A DNA stretch of 64,000 nt from Ruminococcus sp. AM22-13 (GTDB lineage Bacteria > Bacillota > Clostridia > Lachnospirales > Lachnospiraceae), in contig NZ_QRIL01000005.1 in the NCBI RefSeq assembly GCF_003471165.1, positions 80,467 to 144,466 on the forward strand, given 5' to 3'. Made by a program: the position numbers and the translations under genes. How positions within the stretch are numbered: the stretch's first letter is position 1; each line of letters begins with the position of its first letter. The notes under the pieces were generated by a model. It did no database searches, was not told where the DNA came from, and was given only the letters and a program-made list of their open reading frames with translations. This document shows, one piece after another, positions 28,655 through 37,330 of this stretch.

Positions 28655-30319
28655 TTACATTTCAATAACAAGGAACTGATAACCCTTCAACTCAATCTTA
28701 TTTCCATCCATAGCTACATCATCATAGTTATTGATCAGAACTTTCTTGCACTCTCCTGCGAGCTCGATTGTCTGTGGCTCTTTCTGGTAATTACCAACTA
28801 CAAGAAGATTCTTATCCCCTTTACGATAGTATGCCATCAGATTGTGTACGTCTTCCCATACAGGTTCCAGTTCTCCGTAAACAACAGTCTCTTTGTATTC
28901 CGGATCCTTACGCAGTGCGATAAGTTTCTTATAGAAACTTCTCACAGATTCCGGATCCTTCATCTGGCTCTCTGCATTGATCTTTGTATAATTCGCATTG
29001 ACCTTCAGCCATGGTTTACCTGTTGTAAATCCTGCATTCTCACCATCTGTCCACTGCATCGGTGTTCTGGCATTATCGCGGCTGAATCTGGAAACAGCTT
29101 TCAGCGCTTCCTCAGGTGTACATCCTGCTTCCAGAGCTACCTTGTACTCATCCAGACTGGAAATATCATCTACCTGATCAATAGATTCAAACTTCACATT
29201 CTCCATACCAAGTTCCTGTCCCTGGTAGATAAACGGAAGTCCGCGAAGCATAAAGTTCAGACCGCCAAGCATCTTCTTACTTGCGTCACAGCAGTCACCT
29301 TCCGGGATATATCTGCTGACACCACGAGGCTCGTCATGATTTTCAATAATATTGGAAACAAATCCGATATCGCCAATTTTTCTCTGTGTTGTAAAGCAAC
29401 ATTTCTTGTAGGCATCCGGAGTAATCTGTTTGCAGTCATACCATCCCTTGTCAGATGCCCCCCAGATAGTCTCTTCGAAGTCAAACATACTGGAGAAATA
29501 TCCATTATCGCCGATGAAATCCGGAATCTCTTCATCCTTCTCATCGAAAACTTCACCGACAGAGAATGCATCGTATTTCTTAAAGGTGCGGTCTCTCATC
29601 TCGCCAAGGAAGTCACCGATTCCCTTTGCTTCTTTCAGCATCTTCCTGATACTGCAAAGACCGTCTTCACGATCCGGCTCATAGTCATGCATCGGAAGTG
29701 CTTTCTTGATATTGATAATCGCATCAATACGGAATCCACCAAGACCTTTATCCAGCCACCAGTTGATATTCTTATAAACTTCTTCCCTTACTTCCGGGTT
29801 CTCCCAGTTCAGATCGGGCTGTTTCTTATGGAAAACATGCAGATACTGTTTATTTGTTCCTGGAAGATCTTCCCATGCAGGTCCGCCGAAATAAGAACGC
29901 CAGTTAGTTGGAAGTTCTCCTTCTTTCTTGTCACGCAGATAGAAGAAATTACCATATTTACCATCCGGATCCTCACATGCTTTTTTAAACCATTCATGTT
30001 CATCAGAACAGTGGTTTACAACAAGATCCATCAGAATGTACATATCTCTCTTCTTAGCCTCAGCAATCAGTTCATCCATATCTGCCATGGTTCCGAAGCG
30101 AGGATCAATATCATAATAATCTGAAATATCATATCCCTGATCAGCTAACGGAGAGCGGTAGCAGGGGGAAAGCCAGATAATATCAACTCCCAGATCTTTC
30201 AGATAGTCAAGCTTCTCAATAACACCTCTCAGATCTCCAATTCCATCTCCATTGGTATCATAAAAACTCTTCGGGTAAATCTGATAAGCAACCTTTTCAT
30301 TCCACCATTTCTTTACCAT
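28655..30319 (-). CDS. GH13 alpha-glucosidase, alpha-1,4-type
   Basis: Paralogue of the enzyme at 25387, 554 residues, cytoplasmic. Catalytic set: nucleophile D199 in GFRIDAIIN, acid/base E256 in SVGEVFD, NHD with D329. The residue after the nucleophile is Ala, which in the family goes with alpha-1,4 bonds (maltose-type), in contrast to the Val of its neighbour. Start has AGGAGG and a leader almost identical to the other GH13 gene. A long reading frame on the opposite strand (28598-30124) is a shadow of this gene. Transcribed toward the lacI-type gene. Confidence 0.93.
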   Translation of the reverse strand: MVKKWWNEKVAYQIYPKSFYDTNGDGIGDLRGVIEKLDYLKDLGVDIIWLSPCYRSPLADQGYDISDYYDIDPRFGTMADMDELIAEAKKRDMYILMDLVVNHCSDEHEWFKKACEDPDGKYGNFFYLRDKKEGELPTNWRSYFGGPAWEDLPGTNKQYLHVFHKKQPDLNWENPEVREEVYKNINWWLDKGLGGFRIDAIINIKKALPMHDYEPDREDGLCSIRKMLKEAKGIGDFLGEMRDRTFKKYDAFSVGEVFDEKDEEIPDFIGDNGYFSSMFDFEETIWGASDKGWYDCKQITPDAYKKCCFTTQRKIGDIGFVSNIIENHDEPRGVSRYIPEGDCCDASKKMLGGLNFMLRGLPFIYQGQELGMENVKFESIDQVDDISSLDEYKVALEAGCTPEEALKAVSRFSRDNARTPMQWTDGENAGFTTGKPWLKVNANYTKINAESQMKDPESVRSFYKKLIALRKDPEYKETVVYGELEPVWEDVHNLMAYYRKGDKNLLVVGNYQKEPQTIELAGECKKVLINNYDDVAMDGNKIELKGYQFLVIEM

Positions 30320-30350
30320 TGTAAAAATCCTCCTGTGTTTTTTATTAACC

Positions 30351-30401
30351 GGCGCTATTGTCTGCTTTGTTCCCAGTATTATATCTCTTACCTTTAGCGC
30401 C
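30351..30401 (-). promoter_or_regulatory. GH13 promoter flanked by paired inverted sites
   Basis: Minus-strand TATAAT at 30378-30383 lies between GGCGCTA (30351-30357) and TAGCGCC (30395-30401), which are inverted copies 37 bases apart. The layout suggests two half- or full operators around the promoter; the -35 is poor. Confidence 0.4.
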
Positions 30402-30514
30402 TAAGGTCTCTTTTTCATTTACGGCAATTATATCAGAATCCAAGGCTTCTGTCTTATCTTTTTTTGATAAAAAAATACAAAATTTTGACTTTTTTATATT
30501 ACCGATATTCTTAT

Positions 30515-31450
30515 TTACTGTGTTTCTTTTAATGAATGTCTGCGGTACTGCAGTGGTGTTGTTGACGTATATTTCCTGAACTCTCTCAGGAAATTTCCCA
30601 GATTATTATATCCGCATTCCAGACAGATTTCCGTAACTGTAAGGTCAGACTCCTTCAGATAATGAATAGCCTTTTTTATCCTGTACTCATTCACATATTC
30701 CATAGGCGAACGCCCGATCACCTTCTTGAAAAATCTGCAGAAATATTGCTCATTCATCCCGATCAGTCCTGCAAGGTCACGTATATAAATTTTCTCTTTA
30801 TAGTTCTCCTGTATGTAAGTCAGTGTTGTCTTGATCGTCTCAATTCTGTGGTCATGATTCTTCTCCGTTACCTCAAATAGATTATTCGCAGACAGAACTG
30901 CCAGAATCCGAAGCAGCGCTGATTTAATAAACAACTGTCGGGTGATATCATCCGTAACCGCCTCGCCGTCATAATAATTCTCCCGGAAAGAATCTCCTCC
31001 AAATACATTACGGATTTCTTCATAAGATTTTCTTACCGGTTCAAATGCCGGTTCATTCTTTCGCAGACATCTCGGAAACTGGATACTGCCATTTTGTACC
31101 GGCTGGATCAGATTCGTCTGAATCTGATCCAAAGCATATGCAGAGCTTAGCATATCCATATGAAAAACCACCGCATTTTCCACACAGCCGCCGTTTTTTT
31201 CAACAGAAATACTGTGAAGTTCCCCGGGATTAATAAAATAAAAACATTCCTCTGAAATGTTGAAACGTTCCATATTTACCTCCAGACAGAACTCTCCACC
31301 CGAAAAATAAAGCAGTTCTACTTCTTCATGCCAGTGGTGTTTCACCATATTCCCTTTTATCCTTGTTCCTGTCTGATAGAACGCACAGGGAAAGTCCTGT
31401 GTACCATGGACGCGTATTTCCTTTAAAGTTGATGGTTGTTGATTCTGCAT
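30515..31450 (-). CDS. AraC-family transcriptional regulator with cupin domain
   Basis: About 312 residues: an N-terminal cupin-like sensing domain (MVKHHWHEEVELLYFSGGE) and two C-terminal helix-turn-helices (IYIRDLAGLIGMNEQYFCRFFKKVIGRSP and LTVTEICLECGYNNLGNFLREFRKY). Start at 31450 has AGGAGG seven bases upstream; a longer frame up to 31510 lacks one. It comes after the ABC/GH172 operon terminator in the same direction and before the GH13 gene, so it likely controls one of these sugar loci. Confidence 0.92.
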   Translation of the reverse strand: MQNQQPSTLKEIRVHGTQDFPCAFYQTGTRIKGNMVKHHWHEEVELLYFSGGEFCLEVNMERFNISEECFYFINPGELHSISVEKNGGCVENAVVFHMDMLSSAYALDQIQTNLIQPVQNGSIQFPRCLRKNEPAFEPVRKSYEEIRNVFGGDSFRENYYDGEAVTDDITRQLFIKSALLRILAVLSANNLFEVTEKNHDHRIETIKTTLTYIQENYKEKIYIRDLAGLIGMNEQYFCRFFKKVIGRSPMEYVNEYRIKKAIHYLKESDLTVTEICLECGYNNLGNFLREFRKYTSTTPLQYRRHSLKETQ

Positions 31451-31510
31451 GAAGCTGCCTCCTGTTGTCATTGTTATTGTTATTATAAATCCGGCATCAA
31501 AAATCCGCAA

Positions 31511-31541
31511 CTAAAAAGGACATCCGAAGATGCCTTTTTAA
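31511..31541 (-). terminator. Terminator of the ABC/GH172 operon
   Basis: Minus-strand AAAAAGG-CATC / GATG-CCTTTTT hairpin with a TTCG-type loop, ending in T-run, right at the stop of the lipoprotein gene. Confidence 0.75.
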
Positions 31542-32794
31542 TAGTAAGTATTTATACAATTTTGTGCCTGCTCAAAGAAACTGTCCTCTTCACATTGCCC
31601 AAGAACATATCCCTGAAACAGTTTTCCCATATCTGAGACAGCACCCATGGAATTTTCACATAACGGACGTGCATTCAATGTATATTCCCGGAGATATTTC
31701 CGTATCATATCTATTCCTTCCAGATCAATATCCTCATTTTCGATCACATCCACTCTGGCAGGATAACTTTTCATTATTTTTGCATATTCAGTACTGCCTT
31801 CATAACCGGCTGCATACTGAAGAAATCTGACAGCTGCATCTTTATTTTCTGAAGCATTGTTCAAAACATACTGCCAGGTTGCAATATTAGTGGCTTTTTT
31901 CTTATGAAGCACGGGAAGCGGTGCCATATGTATTTTATTTTTCCCATATACATCAGCATCAAGAAATGTACCCAGAGCACTCGTATACATAAAAACACAT
32001 CCATATTTTCCCCTGATAAATTTCTCTTCCATCTGCTCATACTGATCTACAAACTGTGCAGGCGATGTATTTTTCTCATCCAGCATACTTTTCATATATC
32101 TGGCTGCATCTTTGGTTTTCGGATCAGTCCAGTCGAAATAATCGCCACCCCAGAAATTCACAAATTGCGAAAGACTGTTATAAACATATGTATTTTCCCA
32201 TGCATCTCCATAAGCGTACTGATCCGGATTTTTCAAACTCTTCTGCAGAATATCAAAATCACCGGTATTCTTTATCTCATCGAGTCCTGCCTGTTTCAGC
32301 AACTCCTGATTTACCCAGAACATCATAATATCCATCTGAAAAGGGACAGAATATATATGTCCATTCTCTTCACAAATGCTTTCCAGATACTTCTGCGGAA
32401 AGCTGTCTCTTACTTCTTCTGTCATAACGTTTTTTTCCAGTGGTTCCAGATATCCCTTATGCTTAAACTCAGAAATCATCTCATCATTCACGGAAATCAA
32501 ATCAATATTTTTGTCCCCCGAAGCCAGGATCGTGGATATTTTTGCCTGCCGATTATCCGCATTGGACGGACATTTTTCCACAGTGATTTCCATATCAAGT
32601 TTTTTTTCTGTTTCCTCGATAAAATCCTGAAATCTTTTATTATCTGCATCAATATGCATGATTGTCAGCTTTTGTTTGTCTTCGTGAAACGACGATGAGG
32701 GGAGCTTAGATAAGCTCCCCGTATCTCCACATCCTGTAATAAGCAAACATACTGCAGTTATGAAAATTACAACACTTTTTTTCAAGCATTTCAC
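31538..32794 (-). CDS. Extracellular sugar-binding lipoprotein
   Basis: ABC-importer binding protein of the family 1 type. The N-terminus has a lipoprotein signal (KKSVVIFITAVCLLITGCGDTG), with Cys at about residue 22 as the lipid anchor. The mature part shows DNRQAKISTILASGDKNIDLISVNDEM and LWQ-type aromatic patches typical of oligosaccharide binders. It is paralogous to the binding protein at 35822 of the same operon (compare DTRQQKITTILSTGDSSVDIVEINDEM). 418 residues. It is the last gene of the operon, 10 bp after the GH172 gene. Confidence 0.92.
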   Translation of the reverse strand: MKCLKKSVVIFITAVCLLITGCGDTGSLSKLPSSSFHEDKQKLTIMHIDADNKRFQDFIEETEKKLDMEITVEKCPSNADNRQAKISTILASGDKNIDLISVNDEMISEFKHKGYLEPLEKNVMTEEVRDSFPQKYLESICEENGHIYSVPFQMDIMMFWVNQELLKQAGLDEIKNTGDFDILQKSLKNPDQYAYGDAWENTYVYNSLSQFVNFWGGDYFDWTDPKTKDAARYMKSMLDEKNTSPAQFVDQYEQMEEKFIRGKYGCVFMYTSALGTFLDADVYGKNKIHMAPLPVLHKKKATNIATWQYVLNNASENKDAAVRFLQYAAGYEGSTEYAKIMKSYPARVDVIENEDIDLEGIDMIRKYLREYTLNARPLCENSMGAVSDMGKLFQGYVLGQCEEDSFFEQAQNCINTYY

Positions 32795-32803
32795 CTCTGT
32801 TTT

Positions 32804-33913
32804 TTATCTTGGCCATCTGTCCTCTTTTGACATCAATGGTGCAAACGGTGCATGTGGGTGTGTCTGATACCAGTAAGCCACGCTTGCCACATCATCCTGA
32901 CGTTCAAATAATCCTCTGTAACCTACTCCAATCTGCTGAATGGTCACACGCAGATCCTCATCAAAACAAATCGGATCCTGAATATGCCAGCGATAGAAAC
33001 CTCTCATCGGCGGACAGTCATCATTATGATAGAAATTATGGATCAGCTCATCATGAGCAGAATAGTATGGGTAGCCCAGATATGGTGTATTATAATTTTG
33101 TTCCACAGTCTTTCCGTCCACCTGCTTTGCAAAACTCCAGGAGCCTCCAAAATAATCTTCTGTTCCGGTTCCGCAGATTGTGGGATATTCATCATCACCG
33201 TCAATATAGAATTTCATTTCACCTTCGCCCCACCAGTAACGTTCCAGTGTGGTAAGTGCAATATAAGTTCCTACATAATGACCTTTTCCTTTTACTCCGT
33301 CAAGGATTGTATAATCTTTCTGCTTCTCTGTCAGTCGCTCTCGCCTCCACTGTGCATGGAAATAAGTAATATCATCCGGAAGCTCATCATACAGACAGTA
33401 ATCTACCTGATAGAAAAATGCCGGAATTTTATTTGCATGCTGATTTTCCAGAGTAATTTTTGCTTTTTTCTTAAACGGCATCGGGAAGTAACAGTTAAAT
33501 CCTCTGCTTGGCACCACTGCCATTGGGACAGAATTTACAATACACTCTCTTCCAAAACCACAGCAAAAGAAATCTCCGAGAGGACTTTCCACAGATGGTG
33601 TTTCCTCATCATCCCAGTACATACGGATGACCAGATCTCTCAATACAAAACAATCTGCATCTGTTGTCTTGTTATCCACTGTAATCCAAATATGATTGAT
33701 TTCTCCCGGACCTTCCATCTCTGCAAGAGTTACAGTTGCACCCGGCTCAATATCTCTCAGGCAGGGACTTCCTTTTCTGGACGGTCCCAGATGGCTCGCT
33801 GCCATTCCGCCTTTACCTTTTTCTCCGTGTGGATTCTCTGCATTGATTGCACGGCTTCTTCCATGTTTTGACAGAGCAATTCCACCAAGTCCACCTTTAA
33901 ATGACTGATACAT
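32804..33913 (-). CDS. DUF2961 / GH172-family glycoside hydrolase
   Basis: Family knowledge: DUF2961 founded GH172, which includes a difructose dianhydride I synthase/hydrolase and arabinofuranosidases. The 369-residue protein has the family hallmark WWGEGEMKFYIDGDDEYPTICG (about 227-248) followed by TGTEDYFGGSW; the acidic residues E230, E232 and E252 are the catalytic candidates. No signal peptide, so it acts on imported sugar. Start at 33913 is supported by GGAGG; the ATG at 33940 is not. It sits between the permeases and the second binding protein of the operon. Confidence 0.88.
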   Translation of the reverse strand: MYQSFKGGLGGIALSKHGRSRAINAENPHGEKGKGGMAASHLGPSRKGSPCLRDIEPGATVTLAEMEGPGEINHIWITVDNKTTDADCFVLRDLVIRMYWDDEETPSVESPLGDFFCCGFGRECIVNSVPMAVVPSRGFNCYFPMPFKKKAKITLENQHANKIPAFFYQVDYCLYDELPDDITYFHAQWRRERLTEKQKDYTILDGVKGKGHYVGTYIALTTLERYWWGEGEMKFYIDGDDEYPTICGTGTEDYFGGSWSFAKQVDGKTVEQNYNTPYLGYPYYSAHDELIHNFYHNDDCPPMRGFYRWHIQDPICFDEDLRVTIQQIGVGYRGLFERQDDVASVAYWYQTHPHAPFAPLMSKEDRWPR

Positions 33914-33948
33914 AATGTTTTCCTCCAATATTCTTAGCATTCAGATAA

Positions 33949-34806
33949 TCAGGCTTTTACTCCTCCTGCCATTATACCATCCATGATCTGCTTTTCAAAG
34001 ACTGCAACAAAAATAATGATAGGCAGAAGTATGATCCATCCCATTGCACTTACCAGATCCCACGGAACTCCATACATGTTGTCACGCAGTGGAAGCTGTA
34101 CAATGGCAACGGAAAGAACCTGAATACCATTTGAATAAAACAACGGTGTGAAGAAGTTATTCAGGCAGGTAATAAAGTTGATAATACATACAGTTGCGAT
34201 TGCAGGTTTCATAAGAGGCAATACGATTGTAAAAAGTCTCTGTGAAAAAGTTGCACCGTCAATCGCTGCTGCCTCTTCCAGTGAAATAGGGATTTCCCCC
34301 ACAAAGTTTCTCAGAATCAGAACCGTAAATGGGATAACAGTACTGATATAAAGCAAAATCAGTCCGGGATATGTATCATATAATTTTACTTTCTGCATGA
34401 ACTCATATAATGGTCTTGCTGTAACAACCTCAGGAATTAACATAGTTGCAATAATAAATGCAAAAGCAATATTGATTCCTTTTGTAGTGAAACGTGAGAA
34501 TCCGTATGCAGCCATTGCACAGAGTACAGTACTGATAACCAGTGTAAGACCTACGATCAATACTGTATTTCCCACTTTTGATAAAAGTCCTACGTTCTCG
34601 ATCAGAAACTTATAGCTTTCCAGTGTCGGATGATCCGGCAGATAATCAATCGGTGTTTTGAATAATTCTCCGGAAGGTGTAATAGAGGAAATAAAAATCC
34701 AATATACCGGAAACAGGATAATAAATGAGACAATTGCAAACAGTACCCATCTTCCACCTGCCATTACACCATGATATATGTTATATTTTCTTGAATCTTT
34801 TTTCAT
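33949..34806 (-). CDS. Carbohydrate ABC transporter permease, MalG type
   Basis: Inner-membrane subunit of a CUT1 sugar importer, about 285 residues with six predicted membrane segments. The EAA loop, which docks the ATPase, is EEAAAIDGATFSQRLFTIVLPLMKPA (about residues 183-208). Start at 34806 has GGAGG before it; the ATG at 34830 is upstream. The C-terminus MDGIMAGGVKA is typical. No ATP-binding subunit is in the operon, so the importer must use a shared ATPase (MsmX-like) encoded elsewhere. Confidence 0.95.
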   Translation of the reverse strand: MKKDSRKYNIYHGVMAGGRWVLFAIVSFIILFPVYWIFISSITPSGELFKTPIDYLPDHPTLESYKFLIENVGLLSKVGNTVLIVGLTLVISTVLCAMAAYGFSRFTTKGINIAFAFIIATMLIPEVVTARPLYEFMQKVKLYDTYPGLILLYISTVIPFTVLILRNFVGEIPISLEEAAAIDGATFSQRLFTIVLPLMKPAIATVCIINFITCLNNFFTPLFYSNGIQVLSVAIVQLPLRDNMYGVPWDLVSAMGWIILLPIIIFVAVFEKQIMDGIMAGGVKA

Positions 34807-34819
34807 GGTATTTCCTCCT

Positions 34820-35698
34820 TTAGTTATCAATCTTGTTCATAACACGTATATTCAGCCAGCTGAATACTGCCATTACAACAAACAGTAACATTGCCAGTGC
34901 AGATGCATAACCGACATTCAGATTTGTAAACGCCTCTGTCGTGATTCTGTATGCGATCAGTGCCGTATCTTCTCCAGGACCACCTGAAGTCATAGAATAT
35001 ACAATATCAAAGGTTGTCAGTCTCCATAAAGTAAATGGAATAGATAAAGTCAGTACATTTTTCAGTATCAACGGTAATGTAATTCTGAAGAAACACTGGA
35101 TTCCATTTGCACCGTCTACTTTTGCGGCTTCATAGATATCACCCGAAATAAACTGCAGACCGGATAATACAAGAATCGCAAAGAACGGAAGATCTTTCCA
35201 CAGATCCACGGCAATTACAGCAGCTCTTGCAGATCCTGTATTGATCAGCCAGCTATTCTGGTATCCATGGACAAACAATCTGATAAAGTCATTGATCAGA
35301 CCATAATCATTATTAAATGCCCATTTTGCAGCCATACCTACAACAACTGCCGGCATTGCCCAGGGAATCAGTACAATCGTACGAAGAAAACGACGTCCCT
35401 TAAATTTCATATTTAATATCAGAGCAAGACCTACACCTAATATTACATGGAATATCATTGATACTACTACAAAAATCACTGTAAAACGTATAGATGTAAG
35501 CACTTTGGGATCTGAAAAAATTTTCAGGTAATTCTGAATTCCACAGAATTCATTAATTCCGGACAGAATTTTAATATCAAAAAAACTATTTCTAACTGTC
35601 ATTAAAATCGGATACAAAGTCGTAAATCCACGAATAATAACCACAGGTAACACCAACAGCCACGGAATCCATTTCATTGATTTTTTACTGATTGTCAC
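34820..35698 (-). CDS. Carbohydrate ABC transporter permease, MalF type
   Basis: Second membrane subunit, about 292 residues, with a long first cytoplasmic N-terminus and six membrane segments; EAA loop YEAAKVDGANGIQCFFRITLPL lies near the C-terminal third. The start is the GTG at 35698, with AAGGAGG eight bases upstream; the longer frame to 35728 lacks a good site. It is separated from the next permease by 13 bp. Confidence 0.94.
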   Translation of the reverse strand: MTISKKSMKWIPWLLVLPVVIIRGFTTLYPILMTVRNSFFDIKILSGINEFCGIQNYLKIFSDPKVLTSIRFTVIFVVVSMIFHVILGVGLALILNMKFKGRRFLRTIVLIPWAMPAVVVGMAAKWAFNNDYGLINDFIRLFVHGYQNSWLINTGSARAAVIAVDLWKDLPFFAILVLSGLQFISGDIYEAAKVDGANGIQCFFRITLPLILKNVLTLSIPFTLWRLTTFDIVYSMTSGGPGEDTALIAYRITTEAFTNLNVGYASALAMLLFVVMAVFSWLNIRVMNKIDN

Positions 35699-35729
35699 AG
35701 GTACTCCCTCCTTCATATCTTTAAGCACA

Positions 35730-35759
35730 GGTATAAAGCAGATTTTTCTGCTTTATACC
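35730..35759 (-). promoter_or_regulatory. Hairpin between binding protein and permease genes
   Basis: Perfect 13-bp stem GGTATAAAGCAGA / TCTGCTTTATACC with a four-base loop and no T-run. Similar hairpins after sugar-binding-protein genes protect the upstream message and keep permease levels low. Confidence 0.6.
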
Positions 35760-35821
35760 TTCATTTATTATGTCAGTTTTTATGTGTCAGTATTTCAAAA
35801 GACTTTAAACGAATACCGTTT

Positions 35822-37057
35822 TTACTGATATGTATCAACGACTTCCTGTGCTTTTTTACAGAACTCATCTACTGTGATCTCATCTTTCATGCAGGACTGG
35901 AAGATAGTTCCCATATCACTGATGAACTCCATTGTCTGTGCTACCAACGGACGTCCCTGTACGTTGCACTCTTCTGCATACTGGCTGTATATTTCTTTTG
36001 CAGGATCAGTATCCGGAACAACTTTTTCTGCAACATCCTTTCTTGCAGGATATCTGTCAAATGCTTTATAGGATGCTTCCATTCCACCTTCATCTGCCAT
36101 ATACTGCAGGAATTTAATGGCTGCATCTTTGTTTTTGGATGCACTGTTCAGCACATAGCTCCAGGAATCTGTAAAGATTGCTCGCTCTCCATTGCCGCTG
36201 AAATCAGGTACCATTGCCATGTGGATCTTGTCAGCTCCCAGCATATCTGCCTTTGCATAATCCGTACCTAAGCCCCACATAAACCAGCATCCGTATTTGC
36301 CATCATTGATTTTTGGATTCATCTGATCATATTTATCTGCGATCTGATCAACAGGTGTTTCTTTGTTGGCAACCAGATCATGAAGGAACTGAATTGCTTC
36401 TTTATTTTCTTCTTTTGTCCAGTCGAAGTAGTCACCGCCAAACATATTTACAAACTGTGCAATTTCATTAAATGCATATGTCTTTTCCCAGGAACCGCCG
36501 TATCCGAAACGTCCATCTTTTGAAACTGCTTCCATGTATTTCATGAAATCTTCTTTTGTATCAATGGATTCGATTCCCACCTCATCCATAATTTCCTGAT
36601 TTACCCAAAATGCAAGATATCCTGTATATCCCGGAACTCCTACAATATTTCCATCCTTATCTGTGATCATATCCTGAATATAACCCTGCGCAAACTGATC
36701 AATGATATCATCTGTCATAACCGTGTCATTCAGACCTTCCAGCCATCCGGAATTCTTGAATGCAGCACTCATTTCATCGTTGATTTCGACAATGTCTACG
36801 GAAGAATCTCCTGTAGAAAGAATCGTTGTAATCTTCTGCTGACGTGTGTCTGTATCTGTCGGAGCTGCAATAACATTGATATTTAAACCCGTTGCCTCCT
36901 CTACATTTGCAAGCCAGTCATCAAAATCCGGGTCAGTAGTGTTAACGCTGTATAAAGTAAGATCATATTTCTCCTCTGCTGATACACTTACAACATTCCC
37001 CATCATTCCTGCCACCATTGTTGCAGCTAAAACTGCACTTAACACTTTTTTCCTCAT
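35822..37057 (-). CDS. Extracellular sugar-binding protein, first gene of the operon
   Basis: 411 residues, family 1-type binding protein with DTRQQKITTILSTGDSSVDIVEINDEMSAAFKNSGW and aromatic-rich pocket segments. The N-terminal signal (MRKKVLSAVLAATMVAGMMGNVVSVSAEEKYD) contains no Cys, so a signal peptidase I cut after VSA is likely and the protein would not be lipid-anchored, unlike its paralogue at 31538. AAGGAG precedes the start. It is divergent from the two-component genes at 37331. Confidence 0.93.
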   Translation of the reverse strand: MRKKVLSAVLAATMVAGMMGNVVSVSAEEKYDLTLYSVNTTDPDFDDWLANVEEATGLNINVIAAPTDTDTRQQKITTILSTGDSSVDIVEINDEMSAAFKNSGWLEGLNDTVMTDDIIDQFAQGYIQDMITDKDGNIVGVPGYTGYLAFWVNQEIMDEVGIESIDTKEDFMKYMEAVSKDGRFGYGGSWEKTYAFNEIAQFVNMFGGDYFDWTKEENKEAIQFLHDLVANKETPVDQIADKYDQMNPKINDGKYGCWFMWGLGTDYAKADMLGADKIHMAMVPDFSGNGERAIFTDSWSYVLNSASKNKDAAIKFLQYMADEGGMEASYKAFDRYPARKDVAEKVVPDTDPAKEIYSQYAEECNVQGRPLVAQTMEFISDMGTIFQSCMKDEITVDEFCKKAQEVVDTYQ

Positions 37058-37072
37058 ATTCTCTCCTTTTCC

Positions 37073-37098
37073 GAACAGTTCTCTCGCATCAACTGTTC
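37073..37098 (-). promoter_or_regulatory. Leader hairpin before the binding-protein gene
   Basis: Perfect GAACAGTT / AACTGTTC inverted repeat, loop ten bases, immediately upstream of the ribosome site GGAAAAGGAG. It could affect translation or be a DNA operator. Confidence 0.45.
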
Positions 37099-37330
37099 TG
37101 TGTTATTTGGTAATTAAAGAATAACAAAAACACTCTTTTTACTAAATACAATTTCTTTTGATTGATTTATATTATTTTTCGTTCTATTGTTTTTTTCATT
37201 CTGATTTTTTATAATACAGATAGCAGATGAACACTGTGTTGCATCTTTACAGAATTGCTGTATAATATGGCAATCTTCAAAAAGATACCTGATAAAATCA
37301 AACCTATTCATATAAGGAGTATTATGTGTA

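Noticed and set aside
28598..30124. 508-residue reading frame on the plus strand opposite the leftward GH13 gene
   Set aside because: The minus-strand gene has full GH13 motifs; the plus frame has no family features and no ribosome site. Codon mirror of the real gene.
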